Source: Psococerastis gibbosa (Eukaryota; Arthropoda; Insecta; Psocodea; Psocidae). From it: DNA of 64,000 nt. The notes below the pieces were generated by a model, which was not told where the DNA came from, searched no databases, and was given only the letters and a program-made list of their open reading frames with translations. This document shows, one piece after another, positions 31,664-44,393 of the stretch. Location of the stretch: the NCBI GenBank assembly GCA_963971405.1, contig OZ020484.1, forward strand, positions 29,472,770-29,536,769, given 5' to 3'. Each line of letters begins with the position of its first letter. The first letter of the stretch is position 1. The translations under genes and the position numbers were made by a program.

Positions 31664-33532
31664 TTAAATATTAGCTTTGACAGCAGCTATAATCGCTGCA
31701 GCATCGATACCGTACTTAGCCAAAAGGGCTTCTGGAGGGCCAGAGCGGGGCACTTCCCTAACAGCAAGCTTGGTCACGGATATGTCTCGCTCAGAAGCTA
31801 CAGCAGAAAGTACAGCTTCTCCCAAACCTCCTTCAGGGTAATGGTCTTCTACGGTGATAATTACTCCATTGGACGCCTTGGCGTTTTGTATAATAGCGGC
31901 AGCGTCAATAGGCTTCACTGTGAAGGGATCCAGAACACGGATGCCAATATTCGATTTTTCCAATTCAGTGGCAGCTTTCAACGCTTCATGCAGAGTAACA
32001 CCAGCACCGATAATTAGGGCCACATCTTTGTTGGATTCTTTCACCACTTTGGCCTTGCCCACTTGGAATTCTTCGTTGTTTTCGTACACATTCACTGTAG
32101 CAGGGCGCGAAGTACGAATGAAACAAATTCCTTTGGTGTTTGCAGCTAGCTCAACTGCTCGCTCAGTGCTGACAGCATCAGAAGGGTAGAAAACGGTAGC
32201 ACCAGGAATGCTGCGGAAAAGTGCAATATCTTCCAGCCCCATCTGACTGGGCCCATCTTCACCAATGCTTACACCACAGTGGGACCCAACAAAATTGACG
32301 TTACTCTGGGAAATAGCCCCCATACGAATCTGGTCGAAGGCCCTAGTAAAGAATGTAGCGAACGTGGAGACAAATGCAACGGTACGGTCACGGCAAGCAG
32401 CTCCAATAGCCACGCCGACCAGGTTTTGCTCAGCAATAAAGCACTCAATGTAGCGGTCTGGATAAACCTTTTTCAGCTTATCCGAATAAGTGGAGTTCTT
32501 GGTGTCTCCGTCGAGAGCAATTACTCGGCTGTTGTTTGCAGCAATCTTCGCCAAGGCTGTACCATAAGCCAAGCGGGTTGCAGTTTTTTCGCCCGCCTTA
32601 TAAGCTGGTGGAGATGACAGCTTAATGTTGGTTATGTCAACAACAGGCGCATCATCCTCAATCGCCGGGGGAGCAAAAGCAGGTAACTGGTTATTCTGAA
32701 TTAAGCCAGTAATATGTTTAATTACACTTTCACCATTATCAAGCAGCGGTTTACCATGCCAATCCTCGAGGTCTTCTATATTAGGAAAGCCTTTGCCTTT
32801 GAAGGTTTTGGCAAGAATCGCAGTTGGCTTGCCCTGCGTGTTAGCAGCGCTGTGGAAAGATTTGCTGAGAGACTCAACGCAATGACCGTCAATGGTAAGG
32901 GCGTTAAACCCGAAAGCTTCAAGGCGCTTACGGTATACGTCAATGTTATGTTGCAGCGAGGTAGGTTCAGATTGTCCCAAACGATTGATATCAAAAATTA
33001 CGCAGAGGTTATCAAGATTGTAGTGGCTAGCAAAGTGAAGCGCCTCCCAGATTGACCCCTCAGCGCTTTCTCCGTCACCTACAATGCAGTAAACGCGGTA
33101 GGACGCTTGGTCGTAATTCTTTCCAACGTATGCCATTCCACAAGCAACGGACAGCCCCTGTCCCAATGAGCCGGTTCCAACATCAATGAAATTCAAACGA
33201 GGTGTTGGATGGCCTTCAAGGTCACTATCAATTTTGCGAAGGTTCAGAAGGTCATTGGCTGGAAACAGACCAGCTTCAGCCCAAGCTGCGTACAATACAG
33301 GGGCAGCATGGCCTTTGGAGAGTACAAGTCTATCACTAGATTTATGCCGAGGGTTACTCACATCATAGTGCATGGCATCGAAGAAAAGGACAGCCATGAT
33401 CTCGGCGATGGAGGCACATGATGTAGGATGCCCTGATTTGGAGGCATTTGTGGCAGAAATGCTATGAATTCTTAGCCTGTTTGCAATGTCTTCCAGAGCT
33501 TGAATGTCAGGTTTCTTGAATGTATTCTTCAT
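31664..33532 (-). CDS. TKT: Transketolase, intact and intronless
   Basis: One uninterrupted 622-codon frame, the usual animal length (about 620-630). It transfers two-carbon ketol units between sugar phosphates in the non-oxidative pentose phosphate pathway, using thiamine diphosphate, in the cytosol. Visible: SGHPTS with His35; SKGHAAP; the ThDP motif GDGE at 152-155 running to DINRLGQ (Asn183); catalytic Glu368 in [29 protein letters not shown]; and an [19 protein letters not shown]-terminal domain. The ATG context is GAAAATGAAG. The gene has no introns although its neighbours are intron-rich, so it is either a functional retrocopy or a naturally compact gene. No 3' poly-A remnant or target duplication is visible, and no residue change suggests decay. 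Confidence 0.97.
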   Translation of the reverse strand: MKNTFKKPDIQALEDIANRLRIHSISATNASKSGHPTSCASIAEIMAVLFFDAMHYDVSNPRHKSSDRLVLSKGHAAPVLYAAWAEAGLFPANDLLNLRKIDSDLEGHPTPRLNFIDVGTGSLGQGLSVACGMAYVGKNYDQASYRVYCIVGDGESAEGSIWEALHFASHYNLDNLCVIFDINRLGQSEPTSLQHNIDVYRKRLEAFGFNALTIDGHCVESLSKSFHSAANTQGKPTAILAKTFKGKGFPNIEDLEDWHGKPLLDNGESVIKHITGLIQNNQLPAFAPPAIEDDAPVVDITNIKLSSPPAYKAGEKTATRLAYGTALAKIAANNSRVIALDGDTKNSTYSDKLKKVYPDRYIECFIAEQNLVGVAIGAACRDRTVAFVSTFATFFTRAFDQIRMGAISQSNVNFVGSHCGVSIGEDGPSQMGLEDIALFRSIPGATVFYPSDAVSTERAVELAANTKGICFIRTSRPATVNVYENNEEFQVGKAKVVKESNKDVALIIGAGVTLHEALKAATELEKSNIGIRVLDPFTVKPIDAAAIIQNAKASNGVIITVEDHYPEGGLGEAVLSAVASERDISVTKLAVREVPRSGPPEALLAKYGIDAAAIIAAVKANI

Positions 33533-34139
33533 TTTCCGAAAATAAGTTCAATTTTAAATTTTAAACCAAATCAGGACAACAACCACCTGTTACGAAGAAA
33601 ACCGGCAAACAAATTTATTTTAGTGATGTTTGGTTGGCATTGATGCATCACGATTCATGAAATCATGATGGCAACATTGGAAAATTGCACGCGCGAAATT
33701 TAAAAATGGTGTCATTCCCGCTACTTTTTTCCTTTCCATAACCATCCGAAATTCTGTCCTGTCCCTGCTGTTGGCTGTTATAAGTTATAAAAGTGCTTTA
33801 CCTAGAGTTCTATATAGGGGGTATTTTCGCCCATTGATGATTGTCTCTCTGACTGTTCTATACATGAGGAGCTTGGTTACAAACGTGGCCAACTCCATTT
33901 TTCACAAAATCCAACCCTACAGAAAATTTTAGTGTCCACCTGCACGTTGTAAAATAAAGTGACAAAAGCAGCCAGATTGCGCATAGAAGCGCTGAGAATT
34001 CTAGGGTTAGCTATAAACTCAATGCAATTTTCAACAGAAAATCCGCTCTCCTAAAAAATTCTACAACTTGGAGTTTACCATGTTTGTAAACAGCCTCCTC
34101 ACATTCTGGAAACTGTCATACGCAATCTGAAACAAGCTC
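33533..34139. promoter_or_regulatory. Transketolase upstream region
   Basis: About 600 bp with no ORF of note. It must hold the transketolase promoter if the gene has no upstream intron, but I could not assign core elements. An AGAGTTCTATATAGGGGGTA motif at about 33805 recurs in part at 59712 (AGAGTTCTATATGGG) and suggests a decayed element end. Confidence 0.3.
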
Positions 34140-34142
34140 TTA

Positions 34143-34277
34143 GGCGGGGTTTCCACATATCGTCAATCGTCAATGAGAAATATGGTTTTGACGTGGTAGC
34201 AGAATTTTTAGTATGTCTTTAATGTCTGCTAAACCTTCAATTTCACATTTCTCATTGACGTATGTGGAAACCCCGCC
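34143..34277. mobile_element. Foldback MITE copy A (self-matched TIR family)
   Basis: 135 bp flanked by TTA on both sides (34140-34142 and 34278-34280). Termini are GGCGGGGTTTCCACATA and its exact reverse complement. The interior carries GACGTGGTAGCAGAATTTTT and GTCTTTAATGTCTGCTAA shared with copies at 56518 and 57054. No coding capacity. The TTA flank is reminiscent of PIF/Harbinger MITEs. Confidence 0.85.
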
Positions 34278-34708
34278 TTATAGTCATATCCATCATCAAC
34301 AATTCAACATCCACTCGGAGTAAGTGAGACTAACTAAAACTCTTTCTGGACCCAGCAAATGAGACTCTTTAATAAGTTACCGTACCAATGTTCCCTTTAA
34401 GTCCACAATATCACTGAATCTAATTTCTGAGAAGGGGTGTTGTCCTTACTCCGGAGGTGAGTGTATAGTTTTCCTGCTCCAAAGTTACGTACCGTATGGT
34501 TTTTGTTATTTTCGTTACTCCTATCACAAGTATTGTAGGTTATTGTAATTTAGAGTATTTAAGACAATTAATTTTTTTAGGCTACCGGTAGTTATAATTG
34601 GCATACGTTGTATTGTAGGTACCTTGCAGTTAAAAATGTCAAAAAACCATTCATGTTTCAGGAACATAGCGAGCAGGAAAATAAGACACAAATAAATACT
34701 GTATAACA

Positions 34709-34714
34709 TTTATT
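34709..34714 (-). terminator. TRIP13: Poly(A) signal AATAAA of TRIP13
   Basis: Only about 16 bp after the TGA at 34730-34732, implying a very short 3'UTR. A second AATAAA-like hexamer lies further downstream. Confidence 0.5.
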
Positions 34715-34729
34715 GGATTTCGCGTACAG

Positions 34730-37618
34730 TCAATTACGGTTAGAACTTTGGTTTGATACATGCTTTTTATTGATTTGTAAGCGTCTAGCCGCTTTCACGA
34801 GAAGATCAATAAAAACTTCAGTAGTGAGCACCACCCCATCTTCAGTATTTCTACCACCTTCATTCCACTCAGTAAGAGCCATCAGCGGTAGTTTCCTTAC
34901 AGCTCTTCCACTCAATCCCTCACATTCATTAACTATAATTTTGCTATTGTCTTGTGTATTAATTGGTAAAATACCGATTCGTTGCAGCTCATTCAGGCAC
35001 GAAATAAGGATAAGGCGAATTTCTTGTGGACCAGGCGGACCAACGTATTGAATCATATCAGCTCGGTCGGCAAAGGCAGGGTCGATAATTTTTGTGAGAT
35101 TCGATGTGGCCAACACAAAGACGTTGGGAAAGTACCGGAGAATGTCAAGCTGAGTGAGAACGGCGTTGACGACTCGAATGGCATCCGAGGGCTCCCCACT
35201 GTTGATTGAGGCATGGCGAGCTGCAGTCAGGCTTTCTACTTCGTCAATCAAGACAATGACAAGAATCTGTAAGAATGAAAAATATAAGTTAATTAATATA
35301 AGTACAATAGTTGGAGAACAAGACTCTGCTTGCTTATTGCCATTTGCAATAGGTTGACACAAGGGCGTGCGCCTGTAACTATAATTTATGTCAATCATGT
35401 CTAAATATCCATGGACTCGTTGGCATGGCGCAATGACCTCAAGAATTAATTTAATTTTGTCCCGTTTACAGCATGGACAAGTTCAGGGATACATCAACAC
35501 ATTAATAATATGGATAATTTTACATAAATTCACATAATTATATTATTAATATAAAGAAAACAAAATAGGTCGCTTGGCCTAATAGCTTGGTTCTGGGTGT
35601 AAAAAAGAGAAAAAGGCTATAGGGGAGATGGAATAGGCGCTCCTGCCAAGCATATTTTTTTGATTTCTGGTGTCCGCTGCCAAGCCTGCGAGTACTATCT
35701 GAGAACGCTTAAGCGCCCTAAGCGTGCTCTGATTGGTGGAAGAAGATGTTACATTTGGCCCCAGAAATTCCAAAAAATATTCATGGCGGAAGCGGATGGA
35801 AGCGGATATCCCACCTCTTTTTTTTTTTTTTTTTAAAGCGCCAGGCCCATGTGGGTAAACGCGCTTTCTGGTTTGTAGCTTGCGGTGTTGGTTGTCTGTA
35901 TGTCTGTAATGTGTGTGTGTGAGTTGATGGTGTGTGGCAAACTGCGATCAGCAGGGCACTTCTATACAAAACTCAAGGTCTCACCTGAGGATCCGAGGCA
36001 TACTCCCTGATGACAGAAAACATTTTCGCAACCAGTTTTCCACTCTCTGAGAACCATTTGGAAAATAAGCTGTGACAGTTGACTTCTACAAACAAGGCAG
36101 AGGGGAAATCCTTATACATCCTTATGCTTAACTTCTGGGCAAGTGCCTTGCACAGTGTCGTTTTTCCCGTTCCAGGAGGCCCATGAAGCAGGATCAATCT
36201 GTTGCAACACACAATATCCGGATTCACGCCTTTCTTGGCGAGTTGTAGACTTGTCAGGGCGTAGCTTAGGAGTCGCAATTTTACTTTGTCTTCGTAGAAA
36301 AGGGTCTCCCAGAGGCCATCAAACTCACGATTGGGTATGTTCCAGGTAATACTTGAAGTTCCTTGGCTGTCGCCACCTACAAAATAAATAAAGTCTGAGA
36401 AAGACTGGGGAAAGCTTTCCTTGAAGTACTATACCATATGAGTAGGGGATTTTCCTATTCTCCGGGTTATATTTATATTTGATGTACAGTATAATGTATT
36501 TATTATTATTAGTATTCTTTATTAGAGTTAATTACCTTCGCAGCCAAACGTTTCAGTTGACGAACCCTCTGACAACTGAACTGGGAAATACTGAGACCTG
36601 GCCAGTGATCTCTGAAAAAAAAAAAAGTAGCAAAGAACCAATTGAGTGAACACATGCTTTCATACTTATCAACAATAGATAACACGAGTAGACGAGTAGT
36701 CCATGGTGAATAATTGCCCAGAAACAAAATAGCATTAAATAATAACAAATAGGAAAGCAAACGCAAATAATTGACAATTTTCTTCTTCGACACTTTAATG
36801 CACAATTTCTGGTCTTTCACTTTCCTTCATAATTTGTCATAACTAGGCCTACTTATGGTAGATAGGTATAAGTTAGGTAGAAACACGAATCACGTAAATA
36901 GTCAAGTTACGCGACTACTTTACCCAGGCTCTACGTAAAACTTAAGAGCCCTACTCTCCATGTAACATACATTGTTGTTGTGTTGTTGCTTGGTAGCCAA
37001 AGGCTAATTTGAACAACCTCTTGGTCCTAACGTCTCGAATAAATGTCTGCTCCGCTGTACTACAGCTGAAGTATTACACTCGACTTTCTTCGCTTAAGTT
37101 ATCTTCTTTATAAAAGACGACACTGTTCCACACGCACGAATGACTTGGCTCAGTCGATTGTATTGCGCCATACCATTTGCAAAAAGTGACTTTGAGGATG
37201 AACCAGTGGCCAAAACTTGTGCAAATCTTGGAAAGCGTCTTTTAGCGTGTTGACGGACGTCAGAGTTATACTTATAAGAGAATTTAAATACGATGGAAGC
37301 AAACCCTTGGTCATTTTAAACAGAAATGTCATGCTTTCGATGAAAATAGTTTCCTCGACCGTGATTCTTCCTAATGCTAAAATTACAACTTACATTGGAT
37401 AAGCAATTTGTATAAGGGATGTTCTCACTTTGATGGGTATGGAGACAACACAATCTTACAAACTCAATACTTTTCGGTAGTTCGTCGCCGGTGAAAATCC
37501 TATTACAACTAGTATTGCTCGTAATCATTGAGTGAACTGATTGAAATGTAGAATCAAATGCGACATCTCTATGTTCATTTGCTCGAAAAAATATTTCAAT
37601 TTCAACACTTGAAAACAT
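34730..37618 (-). CDS. TRIP13: TRIP13/Pch2 AAA+ ATPase, 4 coding exons
   Basis: Exons 37618-37394, 36611-36536, 36376-35985 and 35266-34730, all in phase, giving 409 residues (human 432). TRIP13/Pch2 is a hexameric AAA+ remodeller of HORMA proteins such as MAD2 and HORMADs, acting in the spindle checkpoint and meiotic chromosome axis. Walker A GPPGTGKT is at 166-173, followed by [12 protein letters not shown] and the family signature [14 protein letters not shown]. Walker B LIDE is at 237-240 with VESLTAARH and [15 protein letters not shown]. Sensor [18 protein letters not shown] and the C-terminal [12 protein letters not shown] complete the ATPase. The N-terminal 75 residues are divergent, as usual for this family. 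The start ATG sits about 80 bp from the end of a giant palindrome. Confidence 0.95.
35603..35831. repeat. Imperfect foldback in TRIP13 intron 3
   Basis: Left arm GGAGATGGAATAGGCGCTCC...GATTTCTGG pairs with right arm CCAGAAATTCCAAAAAATAT...TATCCCACCTC. The same end-block (CCGCCAAGATTTTCTTT, TTTCTGGCG) recurs at 8202-8280 and 59715-59790, indicating an old MITE family. A T15 run follows. Confidence 0.5.
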
Positions 37619-37696
37619 TTTAAAATTAATTGTACGTCTTGTTTGTTTACCAACAACAAATCAGCGCCAAACCGAAAGGTCAAAGGGAGGAAAAGG

Positions 37697-38888
37697 ACTA
37701 ACTTTTATACGCGTCTGGTCACTGCCTTGTATAATGACTTTTCTGTCTATATTTTTCACCGACTTTCAAAAGAGCGGCAAATTTAAAATTTGGTTGAATA
37801 TGAGCGGCCTTATAAATTTCATACTAAACACATCGCGTCTCCTCTCTTTTTTTAGCTCTATTTTTTCCTAAAACTTAGTTTCTATATTACTACGGCAAAT
37901 AAACGTAATGTTCTCCTTATTAACTTTGTAAAACTCATTTAGAATATAATAACCACCGATACGGCAAGATATTTATTAATCGGAGAGGTCTCAAAACATT
38001 GGGTGTAAACAAGAAATGGCCGTGGATTTCGAACGAAATTAATTAATTTTCCGTTTCAGTTATGAAAGTGGTCAGTTGAAAAATGCATATAAAATGTAAG
38101 CTGTCAAAAGAAATTGAGAATTTTCATCAGAAAAAATTGTACTGAAATTATACTTCCAATCATTGAATCACTCATACCATGTACCCGTAAGCTTACCCTT
38201 TACGCATGATATAGATATGTATATAATACCAATGTCAAAAACGAGGGCAAATGTAAAAAAATTTACAAGGATTGGCCGTGTATTTTTGACGAAATCAATT
38301 ATTTTATCATTCCACAGCCTCAAAGATAAATTTAGTCTTCAGTAAAAAAAATCATAATAGGTTCAAACTTTCTCAAAATGCAGTCTATTTCCCTTACTGA
38401 TTTAGGCTACAACTATTGATTAAAATTGTATTATTGCGTTTTACCGGGGGTTTCAGAAGTAGGTATAATAACATTTCTGATGAGACAAGTTGACAAGATG
38501 AGACATTCTCAATTTCCTTCAGCAGCTTACATTTTATGTGAATTTTTCATCATTTTTCATCACTTTCATAACCGAAACGAGAAATTAATTAATTACGTCC
38601 GAAATATACAGCCATTTCTTGTTTGCATACAATTTTTTAAGACCTCTCCCTTAAGTATATATCTTGCCTTAGTAGGCCTACTATAGAAACTAAGTCGAAG
38701 GAAAATAGAGTAAAAAAAGGAGAGGAGGTGCGATGTGTATTTAGGATTAAATTTATCGCTATAATTTATAAGCCATCTCATATTCCACCAAATTTTAAAG
38801 TTGCCGCCCTTTTGAAAGAGGGTGAAAAATATACACAGAAAAGTAATTATACAAGGCAGTGACCAGGCGCGTACAAAAGTTATTACTG
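37697..38888. mobile_element. 1.19-kb giant palindrome between TRIP13 and the ZAD zinc-finger gene
   Basis: Inverted repeat with arms of about 440-460 bp (37697-38160 and 38450-38888), roughly 80 percent matched by eye, and a loop of about 290 bp. Matched blocks include CTGGTCACTGCCTTGTATAA, CGCGTCTCCTCTC, ACTTAGTTTCTAT, AACAAGAAATGGC and TTATGAAAGTG. The left arm has an extra 80-bp segment. There is no ORF. A related fragment lies at 45040-45130. It fills the whole intergenic space, so both promoters lie in or beside its arms. Confidence 0.85.
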
Positions 38889-38943
38889 TCAGTGTGTTTC
38901 AGTTTATTTGCATAATTATATTAGTTTTTACATTTACAAGATA

Positions 38944-41900
38944 ATGTCACAATTTGCTTTAAATTTTGAATTAATTTGTAGAGTTTGCATGAAAGAGTCT
39001 GATAGTAAGAGTACACTGATCGACATTTTCCAGCTGAATCATTTAGAAGATGACCCATCATTGCCTCCAATATTTATTAAATTAATGGCTTGCGCCGCAG
39101 TTCAAGTAAGTTAAGTTAAAACATAATTATTATTTATTATTATGTTATTTTGTTAAAATTTTTTTCTGTGAAGTGACCTTTTGATTGTTATTATACTCTT
39201 ATAAAACATGTTATACTACTGTAACTGGTGACGAATATTAGTAATAGTTATTCTCAATCAATTATAAAGAACATACTTTTGATGATAATTGATTGAGAGT
39301 AACTATTTTTAATAGTATTTTTAATAGTATAGCCTTCGACAGGAAGGCAAATGATTAGGACAATGCATCTAGACTAGAATGGCCAGTCGAATTACACAAT
39401 AGTAGTAATGGCATGAAATGCTATACCTATATATTTGAGATTTTTCTACAAACCAAAACGTTTTCTGGGGAAACAACTTCTTTGTTATTTTACTCTATTT
39501 ATCACATGAAACATGCCTGAATTGAGGGAACATCGATAAAAAGTTTCCCGTGATTTTTTCCCATAAAAAATGAGCCTTTGTATTTAGTTTGCGCCGTGAA
39601 GCATTAAGTTAGGAGTGGCTCAGATTTTTTTTTAACATTAGTAAGGACTACAATAGTGAATTTAAAGGAAATCGTTGTAGTCATTTTTGAGAAACATTTT
39701 TTAAGTTTTTTTTTTAATTTTGGGTATGAAACCCCCAAAATGAGTTTGCCCAAAATAGAAAAAGTAGTCTCGAGATATAATTTATGTGAACATGCCAAAT
39801 TTCACCAAAATCCATTGACTAGTTTGTCCACAAATCGACGGACAGAGAGAGACAGGTTGAATACCTGGGACCTCAAAGTCAAAGCGTGTAAATGCGTTGA
39901 AATCTGGAAATAAAAAATGTCGACCAACACAAAGCTTTACGTAAGTAGGAAACCGATAACGTGACTGCCTAGGACTTCAATATTACAAATCAATAAATAA
40001 TCATTTATTTGCAAACAGTCCTAAAATTCCAATAGAATGCAAATGTCATAATATGAAAATTAAGAATAAAATAAGAATATTATTCTTTGTTCCTTAGTTT
40101 AATTCAAAACCTTAATTTGTAAGTCTCATGTTGAATTTTTGTTTATAGGTGTTCAACGATGACAAATTGCCTCGTTCAATTTGTTTGAATTGCCTCAAGC
40201 GCTTGGATGAATTTTGTGCCTTCAAAGAGTTGATAGAATTTTCTGATGCTAAATTAAGGAACGTTTTAAAAGCTAAGGTATTGCATTTTTTTACACAGTT
40301 CCTGTAGAGGTGCTGTCATGGCGTGAAAGGAAACCGTCCTACTGACAATAATTCAATTAATTTTGAAATTGCTCAACCGTATTGTTGCTTTCTTTCCTCG
40401 ATTATTTTTCGATTTGCTTTCTGCTTTTGCCATAAAGCCATTGCAGGAACCTCACTAAAACCCGTCCTAATACATCCTAACACCATTTTTTTTTTTTTTT
40501 TAATTTTATATTAATTAATATTTTTTCAATTGTTGTTGATAAAAGATAAATGAATATTTGAATTTCTTTTAGGAACAAACAAATCATGAATCTGACATAA
40601 TACATATTAAATTGAGCACTACTGAAAAAACAGGGACCGGTGAAGAAAACGAATTTATTGAAAGCGTTGCTGATGAGCCGCCTTTAGAGATAGCATCTAG
40701 CGATACTTCAGAGAACTGTCCTCGTGATCGTATCAATTCGCAGCTTACTGCTTATTCTTTTACCTGTTCTATTTGCTCCAAAGTGTGCCGTTCTGCTATG
40801 GGCCTCAAAGCTCACCAGAGAGTAAGTAAATGAATAAATATATTAAACGTTTGAAACACTATTGTTTAAATGTAAAACAACATTCAGTTGAGCCATGTGT
40901 GTTTTATAATGGTCGATAAATTTTACTCAGAAATGGCGGGAATTTATCTTAGAAAGAAAGAAAGAAAGAAAATTGTCTCTATTTTCCATATGGGCGAATT
41001 TTGACAATTAACTCATAGAGAAACAGATTATACTTTTATTTATTAGTTGTTATTACTCGACAGATAGGAATATAAAATTGATATAGTCAGCCATTTAAAA
41101 GAGGGTCGTTGGAAATTCGTTTCCTTTTGTAAATGGTGCATTGTAAAAAATAATTGTCATTGCCTCCACTTTGTTGCCGTCTTTGCACTTAAGGGTGCTG
41201 GCATTTGTCCCTGATATCAACCTACATCAGTTTCCATTTGATTATAGACACACGATGGCAAGTCCCTAACATGTGGGGATTGCGGTAAGAGTTTTGCATA
41301 CAAAAGACTGCTGAACCAGCACGTTCTCGTCCACCAACCGAACCGTTCATTCCTATGTTCTGAGTGTGGAAAAGCCTTCAAGACAAAAGGGCAGATGAAA
41401 GTTCACGCTCGAAGACACTTCAACGATCGACCGTTCGACTGTCGATTTTGCGACAAACGATTCTTTCAGGTAAAAGATTAATTTAATTATTAATCACTCA
41501 GTTTTAGTGAAAGCAGTAATTTTGTGTGTCTGGCCGAACATTGATGCAAAAATAATAACACAGCACTGTCATAGGATAAAAATAGAGGCTAAAACAATAC
41601 TGATTTGTCTGTTTTTGGCTATACGTAACAAGTAATGCAATATGACATAGGCGCAAAGTGCTTTCTTGAGTATTACACATTTTAGAGTTTTAGACGGTCT
41701 TTGGGCAATCTCGTTGTCCAACGCGCTCCCGATAGTAAGTTGCCGGAACACGCCAACACCGCACAACAACAAAAAATCAAACAAACTAGCCATATTTTAT
41801 AATCAACTGTCCATGATGTGACATACTACCCGACCAGTATAGGATGAAATATGGATTACTTATATATATATATATATATATTACTTATAAAAATCGATCG

Positions 41901-44393
41901 AAATTGTTCCGGTTTTGCAAGTTTTACAAATGCCATCCTATCGTGATTGCGATTTAAAAAACCGGTCCGAGCTCACTCGAACATGCATTTCCAATTTATA
42001 AATTAGTAGATAGAGATAATGATTAATTTCACGGTAAATAATTACCCTATGGTTAAATTTCGTCTGACCCCCTGTCTACGGCCTTGGATATCCCCTATCC
42101 CAAAGCACTGAATTGATCAATGGGGTTGCATATTCTGGAACGAGCAGACCAATACATTGTAACAGTAGTAATAATGACAGAGCACGCAATGTATTGGATC
42201 GTGAATTTTCCATAATTTCTTCAAAAAATTATTTTTTCCATAGAACCAAATATTTTTTTGGGAAAGCAACCTGTCCAGTTTTGTTACTCAATTTAATACC
42301 TAAAACTTGTCCGAAGGTAGAAATCATCGATAGAAAAATTCCGCAAAAAAATTATTTTTTAGTCATTTTTCATGAAAATTGAGTTTTTTTATTTTTTTAC
42401 CCTTAGAAGCAAACTATCAAGGGGAAAGTGACCCACCGCATTTTGTTAACATTAATAACGACTAAAATATATGTGAATTTAAAAGAAATCGTTGGAGCCG
42501 TTTTTGTGAAATAATTTTTTTTTAGTTTTTTTAGAATAAACCCCCCCCCCCCCAAATCGAGTTAGCCCAAAAGGAAAAAAAATGGTCCCGAGGTATAATT
42601 TTGGTCAACCTATATGCCACAACTCATCAAAATCGACCGAGTAGTTTGCCCGGAAATCGATGAACAGACAGACAGACAGACATTTCGTAAAAACCATTTT
42701 TTTTTTTGGTTCCTGCGACCTCAAAACATGTAAATCCGTTGAAATCTCGGAGTCGAAAATTTTGACCATCACAAAGCTTTCCTTATACTACGTATAAATT
42801 GTAAAGCAAAAACAGGGCTTAGTCCTGTGTCGGGGCCGACACAGCTACCTTAGCTAAGGAAATGTGTTAGTGTAACCAGAGGGACAAAATGTGAAACCTC
42901 GGGTTGCAAAAAAAGAGGTGAACCTAGTAAAACAAGTAAAACAAGAAAAAAATCCCTTTCGGCTCTGGCCGATCAGGTGTAGGGAGATTCCATGCAAGCG
43001 CAGGCCCAACTTCTCCTCTATGCTACGCTATGTTTGCTTCATTATTTTCCCAACAACAGCATCAACACACAAAGCACTCTTGTGTTCCAAATTTCGAACC
43101 ACAATGACGTATTTGAACTTTTACTTTTATCAAATCATTTTTGTTATTTTCACTTTGACTAGACGCCATCTTGAAATCGTTGATTTGTCGTAAAAAGTGT
43201 TGATTACGATGATTGTAGGTTTTAGGTCATTCCCCTGCGACCAATATCAACTGAGATATGAAATATATAAGGTTTTCATTATCTATCTATCTATCTTGGA
43301 ACAAAATGACTTATCATGCTGGTTAACGAACTCGATCAAGACATTTGTATGATCAATTTTTAGAGTGTTTCCTAAAATCTATATACATACATATAATTAT
43401 ATTATTATATTATATTATAATACATTTTGAATGGGGGGGGGGGGGTGGTTTTAGACTGATTAGGTCATGAAACGAAAAGTTGTGAAGATAAATTTTCCGG
43501 AAGTCGAACATTGGTCGCCGTCTCAATATGTAGATGAATCTACCTAAAACTGAACAGCTTCCATGAACCCATACTCTTTGAAAATTGTGTCACAGAAATT
43601 TTTATCTGTGCATTTCTAGGCAAGCCATCGCGATCAACACGTAAACATACACACGGGGGATCGGCCATATTCGTGTCATCTCTGCGACAAGCGTTTCCGG
43701 AATCGAACGGGTCTTCAGGGCCATTTGCGACGGCACCAAGGCATTCTGCCCTACAAATGTGAACAGTGCGGAAAACAATTTGCGCTGAAATCGTCTGTCA
43801 AAAACCATGCGCGGCTACACCTAGGGGAAAAACCTTATCAGTGTGAAGTTTGTCAACGAAATTTCGCGCTTTCGAGCTCATTACGTGTGCACATGCGCGT
43901 TCACTCCGCTGATACCGCCAGTGTCTGTGATACCTGTGGTAAAACATTTACTTGTGCCCGCCATCTTTCGGAACATTTGAAAACCCACTCCGATCAGCGC
44001 CATTTTGTTTGCGTTACTTGTGATAAAGGATTTAAGCAGAAGGTCGGTTTAATGCTTCATATGAAAATACATAGTGAGGAGAGGCCATTTCAGTGCGACC
44101 TGTGCCAGAGAACTTTTGCAAGTAGGCAGACTTTTGAGGTTCACTATCGTCGGCATACCGGACTGAAGCCATATTCTTGTAAAATTTGCGATAAAAATTT
44201 CAGGCAGAACTCAACGTTGCGTGCGCATTTGAGTACCCATATGAGAGGCGACGGTTTCAGGTGTCCCCATTGTAGGGTGGAAATTTATGGGAATAATGAG
44301 CTAAATGAGCATTTGGCTACTTGTATGTTGAGGCAGGCTCATGTGGGCCAAACTGTTGAACGAGCTGTAGTTATAGGGCAGCCGTTCTTTTGA
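38944..44393 (+). CDS. ZAD C2H2 zinc-finger protein, 12 fingers, 5 exons
   Basis: Exons 38944-39105, 40149-40277, 40573-40821, 41248-41469 and 43620-44393, all in phase, giving 511 residues. The ZAD domain is built from exons 1-2: Cys12/Cys15 (CRVCM) and Cys66/Cys69 (ICLNCLKRL), with the typical DKLPRSIC. An acidic linker (exon 3) precedes eleven C2H2 fingers joined by TGEKP-like linkers, two of them split by introns, and a final degenerate C2HC unit ending in ATC. ZAD-ZNF proteins are insect-expanded transcription factors whose ZAD dimerises; many bind DNA in oogenesis or act at insulators. Target and orthologue are not recognisable from sequence. The ATG lies about 56 bp from the palindrome's right end. 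Confidence 0.92.
39430..39955 (-). repeat. GTCT-repeat element, decayed reverse copy
   Basis: In intron 1 of the zinc-finger gene. Reverse-strand blocks match the family: TCAGGCATGTTTCATG, ACCCCCAAAATGAGTTTGCC, TCGACGGACAGAGAGAGACA and ACACAAAGCTTTACGTAAG. The GTCT tract has decayed to GTCTCTCTCTGTC on the minus strand. Confidence 0.55.
40962..41010. repeat. GAAA microsatellite with short conserved tail
   Basis: (GAAA)n run followed by AAAATTGTCTCTATTTTCCA TATGGGCGAATTTTG. The same unit with GAAAGAAA occurs at 53030-53070, so it is an element end rather than a lone microsatellite. Confidence 0.5.
41858..41882. repeat. (TA)n microsatellite
   Basis: About ten TA repeats in intron 4 of the zinc-finger gene. 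Confidence 0.8.
41958..42807 (-). mobile_element. GTCT-repeat element, near-full-length reverse copy
   Basis: Begins with reversed ACCGGTCCGAGCTCACTCGA and ends GTATAAATTGTAAAGC. Contains the C-run, CAGACAGACAGACAGAC and the terminal AAAGCTTTCCTTATACTACG. In intron 4 of the zinc-finger gene, opposite to the gene's strand. Confidence 0.65.

Noticed and set aside
32714-33055. Plus-strand frames opposite transketolase
   Set aside because: Shadows of a strongly conserved coding sequence on the other strand.
36509-36820. 103-codon minus-strand hydrophobic frame
   Set aside because: It overlaps the short TRIP13 exon 36611-36536 in another frame and runs through intron; it has no splice or family support.
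40962-43310. CRISPR-like or satellite array
   Set aside because: The GAAA, TA and TATC runs are simple microsatellites with no spacer-repeat structure.
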